19,286 nt of DNA from a bacterium (GCA_030428695.1 JAUIEM010000177.1:1-19286), one strand, 5' to 3'; positions 8,007-16,710 are shown, counted from the stretch's first letter. Translations and numbers: made by a program. The notes: a model not told the origin generated them from the letters alone.

Positions 8007-9019
8007 TGCTGCCGGCGATGATCGTGCCCTGCACGGTCGTGGCGCTGATCGCGGGGGTCCTGCTCGCCTTCGTGCTCAAGAACCTGCCGAAGCCGCGCCC
8101 GCCGGGGGCCCCCTCGGAAGAGGACGCCCGGGCGCCGCAGCTCGCCCTGCAGGAAGATCCCGCGCGCCGGGCCCTGCTCGACGGCTTCGCCGGCTCCCAG
8201 GAGCTCAAGGAGGCCTTCTTCCGCCGCTTCGACCTGACCCGGCCGAAGCTCCTGCGGGCGGTCGACACCCTGCAGATCTTCAAGGCGCGGCTGCGCGGCA
8301 AGCTGTTCCGCATGCCGGTGCTCGTCGGCTTCTTCCGCCAGCGCAAGCCGGTCAGTCCCGAGCAGATGCAGATGTTCTGGGAGGAGATCGAGACCTCCTC
8401 CCACATCGTCGCCGGCATCGTGATCAGCCTCGGCCCCCTCGCCGCCGAGGCGCGCGACCTGGTGCGGGTGCGGCGGCTGTACGCGATCGACGGCGACCGC
8501 CTGGTCGAGCTGCTCGCGCCGGAGGTCGAGGAAGAGGCCGAGGAGACGCCGGTCGTGCGCGCCGCCGGCGTCGTCGTGGTGCGGCGGGGGATGGAGGAGG
8601 AGGAGGTCCTGCTCCTGCGCAACCCGCGCCACGACACCTGGGGCTTTCCCAAGGGCCACCTCGACCCCGGCGAGGACGACCTCGAAGGCGCCCTGCGCGA
8701 GCTGCAGGAGGAGATCGGCTGGGCGCCGACCGAGGTCGAGCCGGGCTTCCGGGTCGAGAGCGTGTACACCCTGCCCGACACGATGGGCGGGCTGTCCGGG
8801 CGCACCAAGAAGGTGGTCTACTTCCTCGCCTGGGCGCCGCCCACCCTGCGCGTGCGGTTGAGCGAGGAGCACGCCGAATTCGTATGGGAAAGCTATACAG
8901 AAGCTCGTGAAAAGTTACGATTCTCGAGCGCGCAGACGGTGATCGATGCCCTCGTCGCGTTCGTCGAAACGCCCGACCTTGAGCCTCCGGGAGGATCCGA
9001 TGCTGCCCGTCCGCTGTGA
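8006..9019 (+). CDS. Membrane-anchored Nudix hydrolase
   Basis: The 337 residues begin with an uncleaved-looking membrane anchor (about 4-24, VPCTVVALIAGVLLAFVL), followed by about 150 residues of helical, charged sequence I cannot assign. The C-terminal Nudix domain (about 190-320) contains a perfect Nudix box, GX5EX7REXXEEXGX, at 217-239 (GHLDPGE to REL-QEEIGW). WGFPKGH before it is typical of Ap4A/diadenosine polyphosphate hydrolases and some MutT-like enzymes; the substrate is not determinable here. Few basic residues precede the helix, while KNLPKPRP follows it, suggesting a cytoplasmic catalytic domain. The ATG at 8006 overlaps the dtd stop by 1 bp, and the GTG at 8003 is an alternative; no strong ribosome site is visible, so it likely relies on coupling. 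Near the 3' end, 8877-8923 switches to AT-rich codons. Confidence 0.9.
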   Translation: MLPAMIVPCTVVALIAGVLLAFVLKNLPKPRPPGAPSEEDARAPQLALQEDPARRALLDGFAGSQELKEAFFRRFDLTRPKLLRAVDTLQIFKARLRGKLFRMPVLVGFFRQRKPVSPEQMQMFWEEIETSSHIVAGIVISLGPLAAEARDLVRVRRLYAIDGDRLVELLAPEVEEEAEETPVVRAAGVVVVRRGMEEEEVLLLRNPRHDTWGFPKGHLDPGEDDLEGALRELQEEIGWAPTEVEPGFRVESVYTLPDTMGGLSGRTKKVVYFLAWAPPTLRVRLSEEHAEFVWESYTEAREKLRFSSAQTVIDALVAFVETPDLEPPGGSDAARPL

Positions 9020-9953
9020 GAAGCTCGTCAAGACCTACGGCGAGGTGCAGGCCCTGAACGGCCTCGACCTCGAGGTGCAGCCGGGCGAGGTCTACGGCCT
9101 GCTCGGTCCGAACGGGGCCGGCAAGTCGACGACGACCAAGATCCTGCTGACCGTCGTCGCGCCGACCTCGGGCAAAGCCGAGGTGCTCGGGGTGGACGTG
9201 ACCCAGGATCCCGACGCCGTGCGCCGCCAGGTCGGCTACGTGCCGCAGGAGCTGACCTCCGACCCGAACCTGACCGGCCGCGAGAACCTCGACTTCTTCG
9301 CCCGCATCTACCACCTCGGCAAGGAACGCAAGGCGCGCATCGCCGAGCTGCTCGCGATGGTAGACCTCGAGGAAGCGGCCGACCGCCTGGTCAAGACCTA
9401 CTCCGGCGGCATGCGCAAGCGCCTCGACATCGCGACCGGGCTGTTGCACAAGCCGCAGGTCGTCTTCCTCGACGAGCCCTCCCTCGGCCTCGATGTGCCG
9501 GGCCGTCAGCGGGTGTGGGAGGAGATCAGGACGCTGAAGTCCCAGGGCGTCACCATCCTCCTCTGCACCAACTCGATGGAAGAGGCCGACACGCTGTGCG
9601 ACCGGCTCGGCATCATCCACGGCGGCAAGCTGTGCGTCTCCGGCACCCCCGCCGAGCTGCGCGGCTCCCTTGGCGGCGACGTCGTGCGCCTGCAGGCGCG
9701 CGGCGAGGACTCGGCCTGGACGAGCTTCCAGACCGCCGCCGAGGCCCTCGAGCCGGTGGTCGGCTTCGTGCGGGAGGGCGACCGCGCGCGGCTGACCGTC
9801 AAGGACGGCGACCAGACCCTGCCCGGTCTGCTCGAGGCCGCCCGCGACGCCGAGCTCAAGCTCGCCAGCCTCGACTTCCAGCGGCCGTCCCTCGAGCAGG
9901 TCTTCCTGCACTACGCCGACGTCAAGCTCGGGGAGAGCGTCGAGCTGGCGTGA
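9000..9953 (+). CDS. ABC exporter ATP-binding protein (ABC-2 type)
   Basis: This 317-residue ATPase drives an ABC-2 exporter. It shows Walker A GPNGAGKST (36-44), a Q-loop Gln83 in YVPQE, the signature YSGGMRKR (134-141), and Walker B VVFLDEP with Asp158-Glu159. The switch position that is normally His (TTHYMEEAE) reads CTNSMEEAD, so residue 191 is Asn. The last 90 residues are the accessory region of DrrA/NatA-type ATPases (FLRL-free, ending in the usual PSLEQVFL motif). The ATG at 9000 is chosen because GGGAGG (8989-8994) precedes it by 5 nt and the protein starts in the canonical LVKTYGEVQAL; upstream in-frame starts lie inside the Nudix gene. It overlaps that gene by 20 bp. The substrate is unknown; the partner permease follows after 280 bp. 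Confidence 0.95.
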   Translation: MLPVRCEKLVKTYGEVQALNGLDLEVQPGEVYGLLGPNGAGKSTTTKILLTVVAPTSGKAEVLGVDVTQDPDAVRRQVGYVPQELTSDPNLTGRENLDFFARIYHLGKERKARIAELLAMVDLEEAADRLVKTYSGGMRKRLDIATGLLHKPQVVFLDEPSLGLDVPGRQRVWEEIRTLKSQGVTILLCTNSMEEADTLCDRLGIIHGGKLCVSGTPAELRGSLGGDVVRLQARGEDSAWTSFQTAAEALEPVVGFVREGDRARLTVKDGDQTLPGLLEAARDAELKLASLDFQRPSLEQVFLHYADVKLGESVELA

Positions 9954-10037
9954 GGGGTTCTATCGCACACGACGGGAGGGGGTGAAGTGAATGTCCCACG
10001 GAACCCGAAGACGCACGTCCTCACGTCTGCGGCGGTC

Positions 10038-10125
10038 GGGGGTAAACCCCGCCCCTACATTGGATTGCGACGCTCGCCACGGGTGCTGATGGTCAAATCC
10101 GAATGTAGGGGAGGGGTTTACCCCC
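10038..10125. repeat. 88 bp MITE-like inverted repeat
   Basis: The two ends (10038-10060 and 10103-10125) are inverted copies of the same 23 bp, differing at one position: arm 1 reads GGGGGTAAACCCCGCCCC and then TACAT. The pairing continues inward with one gap (GGATT at 10062-10066 against AATCC at 10096-10100). About 30 bp arms surround a loop of about 25 bp. The layout matches a small non-autonomous or REP-like intergenic repeat. No coding capacity is seen. Confidence 0.7.
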
Positions 10126-10141
10126 TCCCGCGAAGCGGGAG
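10125..10141. repeat. REP-like hairpin
   Basis: A perfect 7 bp stem, CTCCCGC (10125-10131) and GCGGGAG (10135-10141), closes a GAA loop. CCTCCCGC/GCGGGAGAGG-type hairpins are common intergenic repeats in GC-rich bacteria. There is no following T-run, so it is not a standard intrinsic terminator, although it could slow RNA decay or polymerase. Confidence 0.6.
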
Positions 10142-10164
10142 AGGGCGTCCCGCACGAAGAAGCC

Positions 10165-10189
10165 TGTAGGGGAGGGGTCTACCCCCTCC
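10165..10189 (+). repeat. Third copy of the G4-A-G4 repeat arm
   Basis: This repeats the right arm of the 88 bp element with one change (TGTAGGGGAGGGGTCTAC followed by CCCCTCC). It is itself nearly palindromic (GGAGGGG TCTA CCCCCTCC). Its presence next to the complete element suggests repeated insertion or partial duplication. Confidence 0.6.
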
Positions 10190-10193
10190 AGGT

Positions 10194-10207
10194 GGGGGCA
10201 ATCCCCC
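10194..10207 (+). promoter_or_regulatory. Hairpin in the leader of the permease gene
   Basis: GGGGG (10194-10198) pairs with CCCCC (10203-10207) around CAAT, 14 nt before the AAGGAG ribosome site of the permease gene. It could act as a 5' stabilising or attenuating structure. The short stem and the GC-rich setting make this tentative. Confidence 0.3.
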
Positions 10208-10233
10208 GCGCGCCGTACCACAAGGAGCACATG

Positions 10234-10995
10234 ATGCAGACCTTCGCCGCCGAATCCTGGGCCCAGTTCCTGCGCTGGGCCTGGCAGCTCAAGCGCCGGC
10301 CGATGTTCCTGGTGATGAGCCTCAGCCAGCCGTTGATGTGGCTGCTTATGTTCGGGCCGGCGATGCGGGCGATGCGTCCTTCCGACGGCGGGATGGACTA
10401 CCTCGCCTTCATGGTCCCCGGGCTGATGGCCTTCACGGTCTTCGGCAGCGCGATGATGGCCGGCATCCCGATCCTGTTCGACAAGGAGAGCGGCTTCCTG
10501 ACCCGGCTGATGGCCTCGCCGGCCTCGCGCGGCTCGATCCTGGTCGGCCGCGCGCTCTACACGGTGCTGAACACCCTCGCCCAGGCGCTGTTGATCCTCG
10601 CGGTCGGCTGGCTGATGAGCGACGGCATGGTGCTGAGCGTCGCCAGCGTCGGCTACGTGCTCGGGCTGACGGCGCTGTTGACCGTCGGGCTGACGGTGCT
10701 GTCCCTCGCGCTCGCCTTCAAGCTCAAGCACCACGCGATGTTCTTCGTGCTGATCAGCACCCTGGGCATGCCGGTGATGTTCCTCTCCAACGCCCTCTTC
10801 GAGCTGGCGAAGATGCCCGGCTGGATGCGCTACGCGGCCCTGGCCAACCCGATGACCTACGCGATCAGCGGCATGCGCGGCGCCCTGGACACCGGCGTCG
10901 TCAGCGCTCCCTGGCTGACCCTCGGCGCGCTGCTGGTGTTCAACGCGCTCGCCTTCACGGTCAGCTATCGGGTGTGCTCGCGGGCGCTGGCCTGA
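10234..10995 (+). CDS. ABC-2 type exporter permease
   Basis: This is a 253-residue integral membrane protein with about six hydrophobic segments (about 24-44, 57-79, 103-125, 130-158, 166-186, 226-246), the normal size for a DrrB/NatB-like half permease. Family landmarks are QPLMWLLMFG in helix 1, GIPILFDKESGFLTRLMASP after helix 2, and near the end the signature LSNALFELAKMPGWM followed by NPMTYAISGMRG. The partner is the ATPase ending at 9953, with which it should form a 2+2 exporter in the inner membrane. AAGGAG (10222-10227) is 3 nt from the ATG at 10231 and 6 nt from that at 10234, so the second is preferred. The gene ends 4 bp from the convergent toxin gene, leaving no room for a terminator. 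Confidence 0.93.
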   Translation: MQTFAAESWAQFLRWAWQLKRRPMFLVMSLSQPLMWLLMFGPAMRAMRPSDGGMDYLAFMVPGLMAFTVFGSAMMAGIPILFDKESGFLTRLMASPASRGSILVGRALYTVLNTLAQALLILAVGWLMSDGMVLSVASVGYVLGLTALLTVGLTVLSLALAFKLKHHAMFFVLISTLGMPVMFLSNALFELAKMPGWMRYAALANPMTYAISGMRGALDTGVVSAPWLTLGALLVFNALAFTVSYRVCSRALA

Positions 10996-10999
10996 GGCA

Positions 11000-11392
11000 T
11001 CAACGAGCCGTCATCACCGAGATTTCGTTCAGCGCGCCGAGTCGTCGATCGGCAGTGACAAGGGTCAGGTCGTACACAAGAGCGGTCGCTGCGATGAAAC
11101 GGTCAGCGGGGTCTTCGTGCGGAAGGCCGATGGAGCGGCTTCCCAGTGCCACCTCGGCTGTCAGTGGCGCTTCTCGTACAGGCAAACGGGAGAGGAGCTC
11201 ACGGACCCATGCGGTGGGATTCTCGACCTCTATGCGACCACGCTCCGCAAGCAGGAGGGTTTCCCACAGGCTGATGGGCGAGATCCACAATTCGTGATCC
11301 GGATCGATCAGCGCGGAAGCAACGGCGGGCGGTATCCGACCTGGGTCGAGGGCACTCCAGATCAAAATGTGCGTATCGAGCAGCAATCTCAC
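11000..11392 (-). CDS. vapC: PIN-domain toxin, VapC family
   Basis: This is a 130-residue PIN-domain ribonuclease, the toxin of a type II toxin-antitoxin pair that would cleave RNA unless bound by its antitoxin. The four acidic metal-binding residues are in place: Asp6 in LLLDTH, Glu44 in SLWE, Asp97 in EDPADRF, and Asp115 in VTADRRL. The domain is complete, with no truncation. The GTG at 11392 is chosen because it places RLLLDTH at the N-terminus, where the family has it, and overlaps the antitoxin stop as GTGA; the frame's more upstream starts lie within the antitoxin gene. GC is near 60%, below the neighbouring genes. It converges on the permease gene with 4 bp between stops. Confidence 0.92.
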   Translation of the reverse strand: MRLLLDTHILIWSALDPGRIPPAVASALIDPDHELWISPISLWETLLLAERGRIEVENPTAWVRELLSRLPVREAPLTAEVALGSRSIGLPHEDPADRFIAATALVYDLTLVTADRRLGALNEISVMTAR

Positions 11393-11631
11393 GGGTGCAG
11401 GGCTTCCCACGCGGGTCCATCGGTGAGCGGCTCCACGAGATCGCCGGTGATCCGCGCTGTTCCCGCGAGGCAACCGAGCCAGTTCCCGTCAATCCTGGGA
11501 GTCGGCGGAGGGACGATCTGGGCGATGGGAACTCCGTTTCGAAGCACGAGAAGCGCCTGGCCCGTTTGCTGGACGCGGCGGAGTTGTGCGAGACACGTCG
11601 CCTTGAATTTCGAGATGTTGATCGTTTCCAC
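11389..11631 (-). CDS. Phd/YefM-family antitoxin
   Basis: This 80-residue antitoxin pairs with the PIN toxin just downstream. The first 40 residues show the Phd/YefM DNA-binding pattern: INISKFKATCLAQLRRVQQT, then LLVLRNGVPIAQIVPPP. The C-terminal part (GTARITGDLVEPL..AWEAL) is the toxin-binding tail usual in PIN partners. The start is the GTG at 11631, preceded by AGGAGG (11644-11639) with a 7 nt spacer. The 4 bp overlap with vapC indicates coupled translation with the antitoxin first, as normal for such pairs. Members of the family repress their own operon, and a repeated ATGGTC motif lies just upstream. Confidence 0.9.
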   Translation of the reverse strand: METINISKFKATCLAQLRRVQQTGQALLVLRNGVPIAQIVPPPTPRIDGNWLGCLAGTARITGDLVEPLTDGPAWEALHP

Positions 11632-11650
11632 AGGCGATCCTCCTATGGGC

Positions 11651-11679
11651 TGTCTACCATGGTCTGCGACTATGGTCAA
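11651..11679 (-). promoter_or_regulatory. Candidate promoter and operator of the toxin-antitoxin pair
   Basis: On the minus strand TTGACC (11679-11674) and TAGACA (11656-11651) are 17 bp apart; the -35 is good and the -10 poor. The region also holds the perfect palindrome ACCATGGT (11656-11663) and ATGGTC at both 11659-11664 and 11672-11677, 13 bp apart, a plausible binding site for the Phd-type antitoxin. The predicted start would fall at the edge of the AGGAGG site, so the exact promoter is uncertain. Confidence 0.35.
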
Positions 11680-11937
11680 GTCGCGTCCCCACCCCTGACC
11701 CTCCCCCGCGGCAGCAACGCGAGCCCCAGGCCGGTCAGCGCGAGCAGACCGAGCAGGCCAACGGCGCCGAGCACCCGGTCCAGCGGGGGGGTGGCCCGTC
11801 CACTGCAGGCTCCGCACGGAGAGGGGAGCGTAGGCGGCGGCCCAGCCGGGCTTGAGGAAGAACAGCGCGCCGGTCAGGGCCCACACGCCCAGGGGCAGGG
11901 CGAGGAGCAGGCCGAGGCGGCGGTGCCAGCGTCTCAC
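11676..11937 (-). pseudogene. Frameshifted small PepSY-associated membrane protein gene
   Basis: A GTG at 11937 overlaps the phosphorylase stop as GTGA and opens VRRWHRRLGLLLALPLG, then VWALTGALFFLKPGW, the typical start of PepSY-associated membrane-helix proteins. The frame then degenerates into R/P-rich sequence after the run of seven C (plus-strand G7, 11785-11791). Removing one base restores HPPLDRVLGAVGLLGLLALT and GLGLALLPRGRVRGGDAT, a second membrane helix with a stop at 11678-11676. The repaired product is 86 residues with two helices. Either the gene is a fresh pseudogene, the G-run is a phase-variable or slippage site, or the run was miscounted in sequencing. The family assignment rests on the first 35 residues. 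Confidence 0.65.
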
Positions 11938-14063
11938 AGCGCGCAGCTGGTGCCGCCCGCCGCCGGCAGGTACATGTGCTCGACGTAGTCTTTGACCATG
12001 CGGTCGCTGTTGAAGCGCCAGGCCAGGGTGACGATCGCGTGCTTGATGCGCTCGACCCAGCGCCGCGGGACGCCGTCCTTGCCGCGCTCGTAGAAGTCCG
12101 GCACGACCTCGTCCTCGAGCACCGCGTACAGGGCGGCGGCGTCGCGCTCGCGCTGGACGTCCTTGTCGGTGTGCTGGTTGCCGCTGCCGATGCAGAAGCC
12201 GTTGCGCCCGTCGGCGGCCTCGGCCCACCAGCCGTCGGGGACCGAGCAGTTCAGCCCGCCGTTGAGCAGGACCTTCTGGCCGCTGGTGCCGCAGGCCTCG
12301 CGGGGCTTCTCGGGGTTGTTCAGCCACAGGTCGACGCCCTGCACGAGGTGGCGCCCGACCGCGATGTCGTAGTTCTCGACGAAGCAGATGCGGCGGCGGA
12401 AGCGCTCGTCGGCGGACAGCTCGATGATCTGCTGGATCAGGCGCTTGCCCCCCTCGTCGCGCGGGTGGGCCTTGCCGGCGAAGACCAGCTGCACGGGCCG
12501 CTCGGGGTGGTTCAGCAGCTTGTCGAGGCGCTCGGGATCGCTCAGCACCAGCGTCGCCCGCTTGTAGGTCGCGAAGCGGCGGGAGAAGCCGATGGTCAGG
12601 GCGTCCTTGGTCAGCAGATCGGCGACCTGCTGGCGCGGCTCCTCGGTCCCGAGGCGCCGCTCGCGCTGCTCGGCCCGGCGGCGGATGAAGTCGACCAGGT
12701 GGTAGCGCTGCAGCTGGTGCTCTTCCCACAGCTCGACGTCGTTGATCCCGGTGATCTTGTGCCAGAAGTCCTTGAAGCCGAGGTGCTGGGTCCAGTCGCT
12801 GCCGAGGTGCCGCTCGTACAGCCGGCGCATGCTCGGCGACAGCCAGGAGCTGACGTGCACCCCGTTGGTGATGTGCCCGATCGGCACTTCCGACTCTTCG
12901 CGCGCCGGCCAGAGATCCTGCCACATGCGCCGGGAGACCTCACCGTGCAGGGCGCTGACCCCGTTGCGCAGGCGCGAGCACTTCAGGGCGAGCACCGTCA
13001 TGCAGAAGGTCTCGCCGCGGTCGTTCGGGTCGACCCGGCCGAAGCCCATGAAGTCCTGCAGCTCGAGGCCGAGCTCGCGGATCAGCCAGCCGAGCGACTG
13101 CGCGATCAGCTCGCTGCTGAAGCGGTCGTGGCCGGCGGGCACCGGCGTGTGGGTGGTGAAGACCGTGCGCTTCTTGACGTTGGCGAGGGCGATCTCGAGC
13201 TTCTCGCCGCGCTCGACCGTGCGCTGGCGGGCGACCTCGAGGGGCACGAAGGCGCAGTGGCCCTCGTTGAGGTGGTACACCCCCGGCTCGATGCCCATCG
13301 CCTCGAGGGCGCGGACGCCGCCGATGCCGAGAATGATCTCCTGGCGGATGCGCATCCCCTGGCCGCCGCCGTAGAGGAAGCGCGTCAGCACGCGGTCCTC
13401 CTCGCGGTTCTGGGGGATGTCGGAGTCGAGCAGGAACAGCTTGACGCGCCCGACGTCGAGCCGCCAGATCCGCAGGTGGATGCGTCCCTCCCCACACGGC
13501 ACCTCGATCAGCAGGGGCGCGCCGGCGGCGTCCTGCACCTGGCTGATCGCGAGCTGGTCGACCTTCGAGCTGCCGTAGCTCTCGCTCTGCCAGCCGTCGC
13601 GCTGGATCTCCTGGTTGAAGTAGCCGTGGCTGTAGAACAGGCCGACGGCGACCAGCGGCACGTCGAGGTCCGAGGCGCTCTTCAGGTGGTCGCCGGCGAG
13701 CACCCCGAGGCCGCCGGAGTAGATCGGCAGCGCCTCGTGCAGCCCGAACTCGGCGCAGAAGTAGGCGACCGGGTGCCGCCACAGGGGGCCGGCGTTCTCT
13801 TTCCCGTAGCTCTTGACCGGGTGCAGGTACTCGTTGAGCCGGTAGAAGGCGTATTTGATCAGGCTGGTCATCGGCTCGTTGTCGGCGAGCGCGGCGAGGT
13901 CGGCGTCGCTCAGCCGCGAGAGGAGCTCGATGGGGTTGTGCTGGGAGGCTCGCCAGAGCACCGGGTGCAGGGTGCGGAAGATCGCCGCGACCTCCGGGTT
14001 CCAGCTCCACCACAGGTTCTTCGCCAGCTCTTTGAGCCGTTTGCGGATCGCGCTCACTTCCAT
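11934..14063 (-). CDS. glgP: Alpha-glucan (glycogen/maltodextrin) phosphorylase, GT35
   Basis: This enzyme releases glucose-1-phosphate from the non-reducing ends of alpha-1,4-glucans with pyridoxal phosphate, in the cytoplasm. The 709 residues fit the alternative (DUF3417-bearing, Thermotoga/Thermus-like) class, shorter than the E. coli type of about 800. The N-terminus LKELAKNLWWSWNPE is the DUF3417 signature. Next come YFCAEFGLHEALPIYSGGLGVLAGDHLKS in pieces (about 101-129), HLNEGHCAF, FTTHTPVPAGHDRF and SRRFATYKRATL. The PLP lysine is most likely Lys597 in GTSGQKVLLNGGLN. The ATG at 14063 gives the expected N-terminus, though only a weak, distant GGGGA precedes it, and coupling to the gene 34 bp upstream is likely. 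No other glycogen genes are in the window. Confidence 0.95.
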   Translation of the reverse strand: MEVSAIRKRLKELAKNLWWSWNPEVAAIFRTLHPVLWRASQHNPIELLSRLSDADLAALADNEPMTSLIKYAFYRLNEYLHPVKSYGKENAGPLWRHPVAYFCAEFGLHEALPIYSGGLGVLAGDHLKSASDLDVPLVAVGLFYSHGYFNQEIQRDGWQSESYGSSKVDQLAISQVQDAAGAPLLIEVPCGEGRIHLRIWRLDVGRVKLFLLDSDIPQNREEDRVLTRFLYGGGQGMRIRQEIILGIGGVRALEAMGIEPGVYHLNEGHCAFVPLEVARQRTVERGEKLEIALANVKKRTVFTTHTPVPAGHDRFSSELIAQSLGWLIRELGLELQDFMGFGRVDPNDRGETFCMTVLALKCSRLRNGVSALHGEVSRRMWQDLWPAREESEVPIGHITNGVHVSSWLSPSMRRLYERHLGSDWTQHLGFKDFWHKITGINDVELWEEHQLQRYHLVDFIRRRAEQRERRLGTEEPRQQVADLLTKDALTIGFSRRFATYKRATLVLSDPERLDKLLNHPERPVQLVFAGKAHPRDEGGKRLIQQIIELSADERFRRRICFVENYDIAVGRHLVQGVDLWLNNPEKPREACGTSGQKVLLNGGLNCSVPDGWWAEAADGRNGFCIGSGNQHTDKDVQRERDAAALYAVLEDEVVPDFYERGKDGVPRRWVERIKHAIVTLAWRFNSDRMVKDYVEHMYLPAAGGTSCAL

Positions 14064-14097
14064 GTTGTTCGTTTTCCCCGGTTGCCTGACAGTTGCG

Positions 14098-14523
14098 TTA
14101 GATCCAGAGGCTGGTCAAGAAGTTCGCGAAGCGGAAGATGATGAAGAAGGCCGCGCCGATGCGGTGCTTCTGGCGCAGGTGCGTCGCACCCCGCAGGATG
14201 CGCACGCCGAACACCAGCTGCACGATCCACAGCACCAGCGAGATCACCGCGAGCACGATGTGGAAGGCGAGGAGCGGGCCGGGCAGGTCGTGGTCGCCCA
14301 TGCCGAGCGTCTGCTCGACGGCCTCGCGGTCGAGCTCGATCCACAGCACCAGGCCGAAGTCCGCGAGCATCGCGGTCAGCATCAGGCCGACGTGCAGGTT
14401 CCGTTTCCGCCGGAAGATCAGCCCGAGCATGATCACACCGATGATGCCGAGCGAGATGTAGTGGAAGTGGCTGAGGGAGAAAGTGGAGTCGACCTGGGCC
14501 AGCGTGGTCGCGAAGTAGCGCAC
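14098..14523 (-). CDS. Four-helix membrane protein, DUF420-like
   Basis: The 141 residues contain about four membrane helices (22-38, 44-63, 84-106, 122-141). His44, His88 and His120 lie at or near helix starts, with further His at 19 and 21, a pattern that could bind heme or metal. The arrangement resembles DUF420/YozB-type proteins found near respiratory genes, but I do not claim firm membership and no function is known. The start is GTG at 14523, with GGAGG ending 4 nt before it. It lies 34 bp before glgP on the same strand and behind its own promoter, so it probably heads the phosphorylase transcript. Confidence 0.8.
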   Translation of the reverse strand: MRYFATTLAQVDSTFSLSHFHYISLGIIGVIMLGLIFRRKRNLHVGLMLTAMLADFGLVLWIELDREAVEQTLGMGDHDLPGPLLAFHIVLAVISLVLWIVQLVFGVRILRGATHLRQKHRIGAAFFIIFRFANFLTSLWI

Positions 14524-14571
14524 GGAGCCTCCGCCGTTTCGCGAGGCCCGGCCCCGCGGATGAAAGGCGGG

Positions 14572-14599
14572 ATTGTATCAGCCCCGGCGGGGTTGTCAG
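14572..14599 (-). promoter_or_regulatory. Extended -10 promoter for the DUF420-like/glgP transcript
   Basis: On the minus strand CTGACA (14599-14594) and TACAAT (14577-14572), each 5 of 6 to consensus, are 16 bp apart, and TGA immediately before the -10 makes an extended -10. The spacer contains CCCCGCCGGGG, a short inverted repeat. The start near 14565 leaves a leader of about 42 nt to the GTG at 14523. It lies between fadH (ending 14627) and this gene and so separates the two units. Confidence 0.6.
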
Positions 14600-14626
14600 G
14601 GTTTTTGGTCGTTTGGGGGGCGAACC

Positions 14627-16681
<2,055 letters not shown>

Positions 16682-16710
16682 CGGCAGCGGCGGCCGCCAC
16701 GGAAGACCCC

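Larger units (their letters stand above)
9954..10233 (+). other. 280 bp gap between ABC ATPase and permease genes
   Basis: No gene is supported here. Positions 9954-10037 look like unique sequence; 10038-10207 are almost entirely inverted and direct G/C-rich repeats, listed separately. A 60-codon open frame at 9987-10169 runs through the repeats and has no family resemblance or ribosome site. Confidence 0.7.

Noticed and set aside
8946..8999. Upstream in-frame start for the ABC ATPase
   Set aside because: It would add 18 non-conserved residues inside the Nudix gene without a ribosome site, whereas the ATG at 9000 has GGGAGG at 5 nt.
10125..10141. An intrinsic terminator after the ABC ATPase gene
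   Set aside because: The hairpin is strong, but there is no T-run after it on either strand.
10038..10189. A CRISPR array from the repeated G/C-rich units
   Set aside because: Only three units in mixed orientation, with uneven spacing and no cas genes; they are better explained as a small inverted-repeat element.
11393..11473. Longer start for the PIN toxin
   Set aside because: The extra 27 residues are R-rich, lie within the antitoxin gene, and would displace the family's N-terminal LLLDTH; the GTG at 11392 overlapping the antitoxin stop is better.
11976..14141. A long plus-strand open frame opposite the phosphorylase gene
   Set aside because: The minus strand encodes an unmistakable phosphorylase with all motifs; the plus reading has no recognisable domain.
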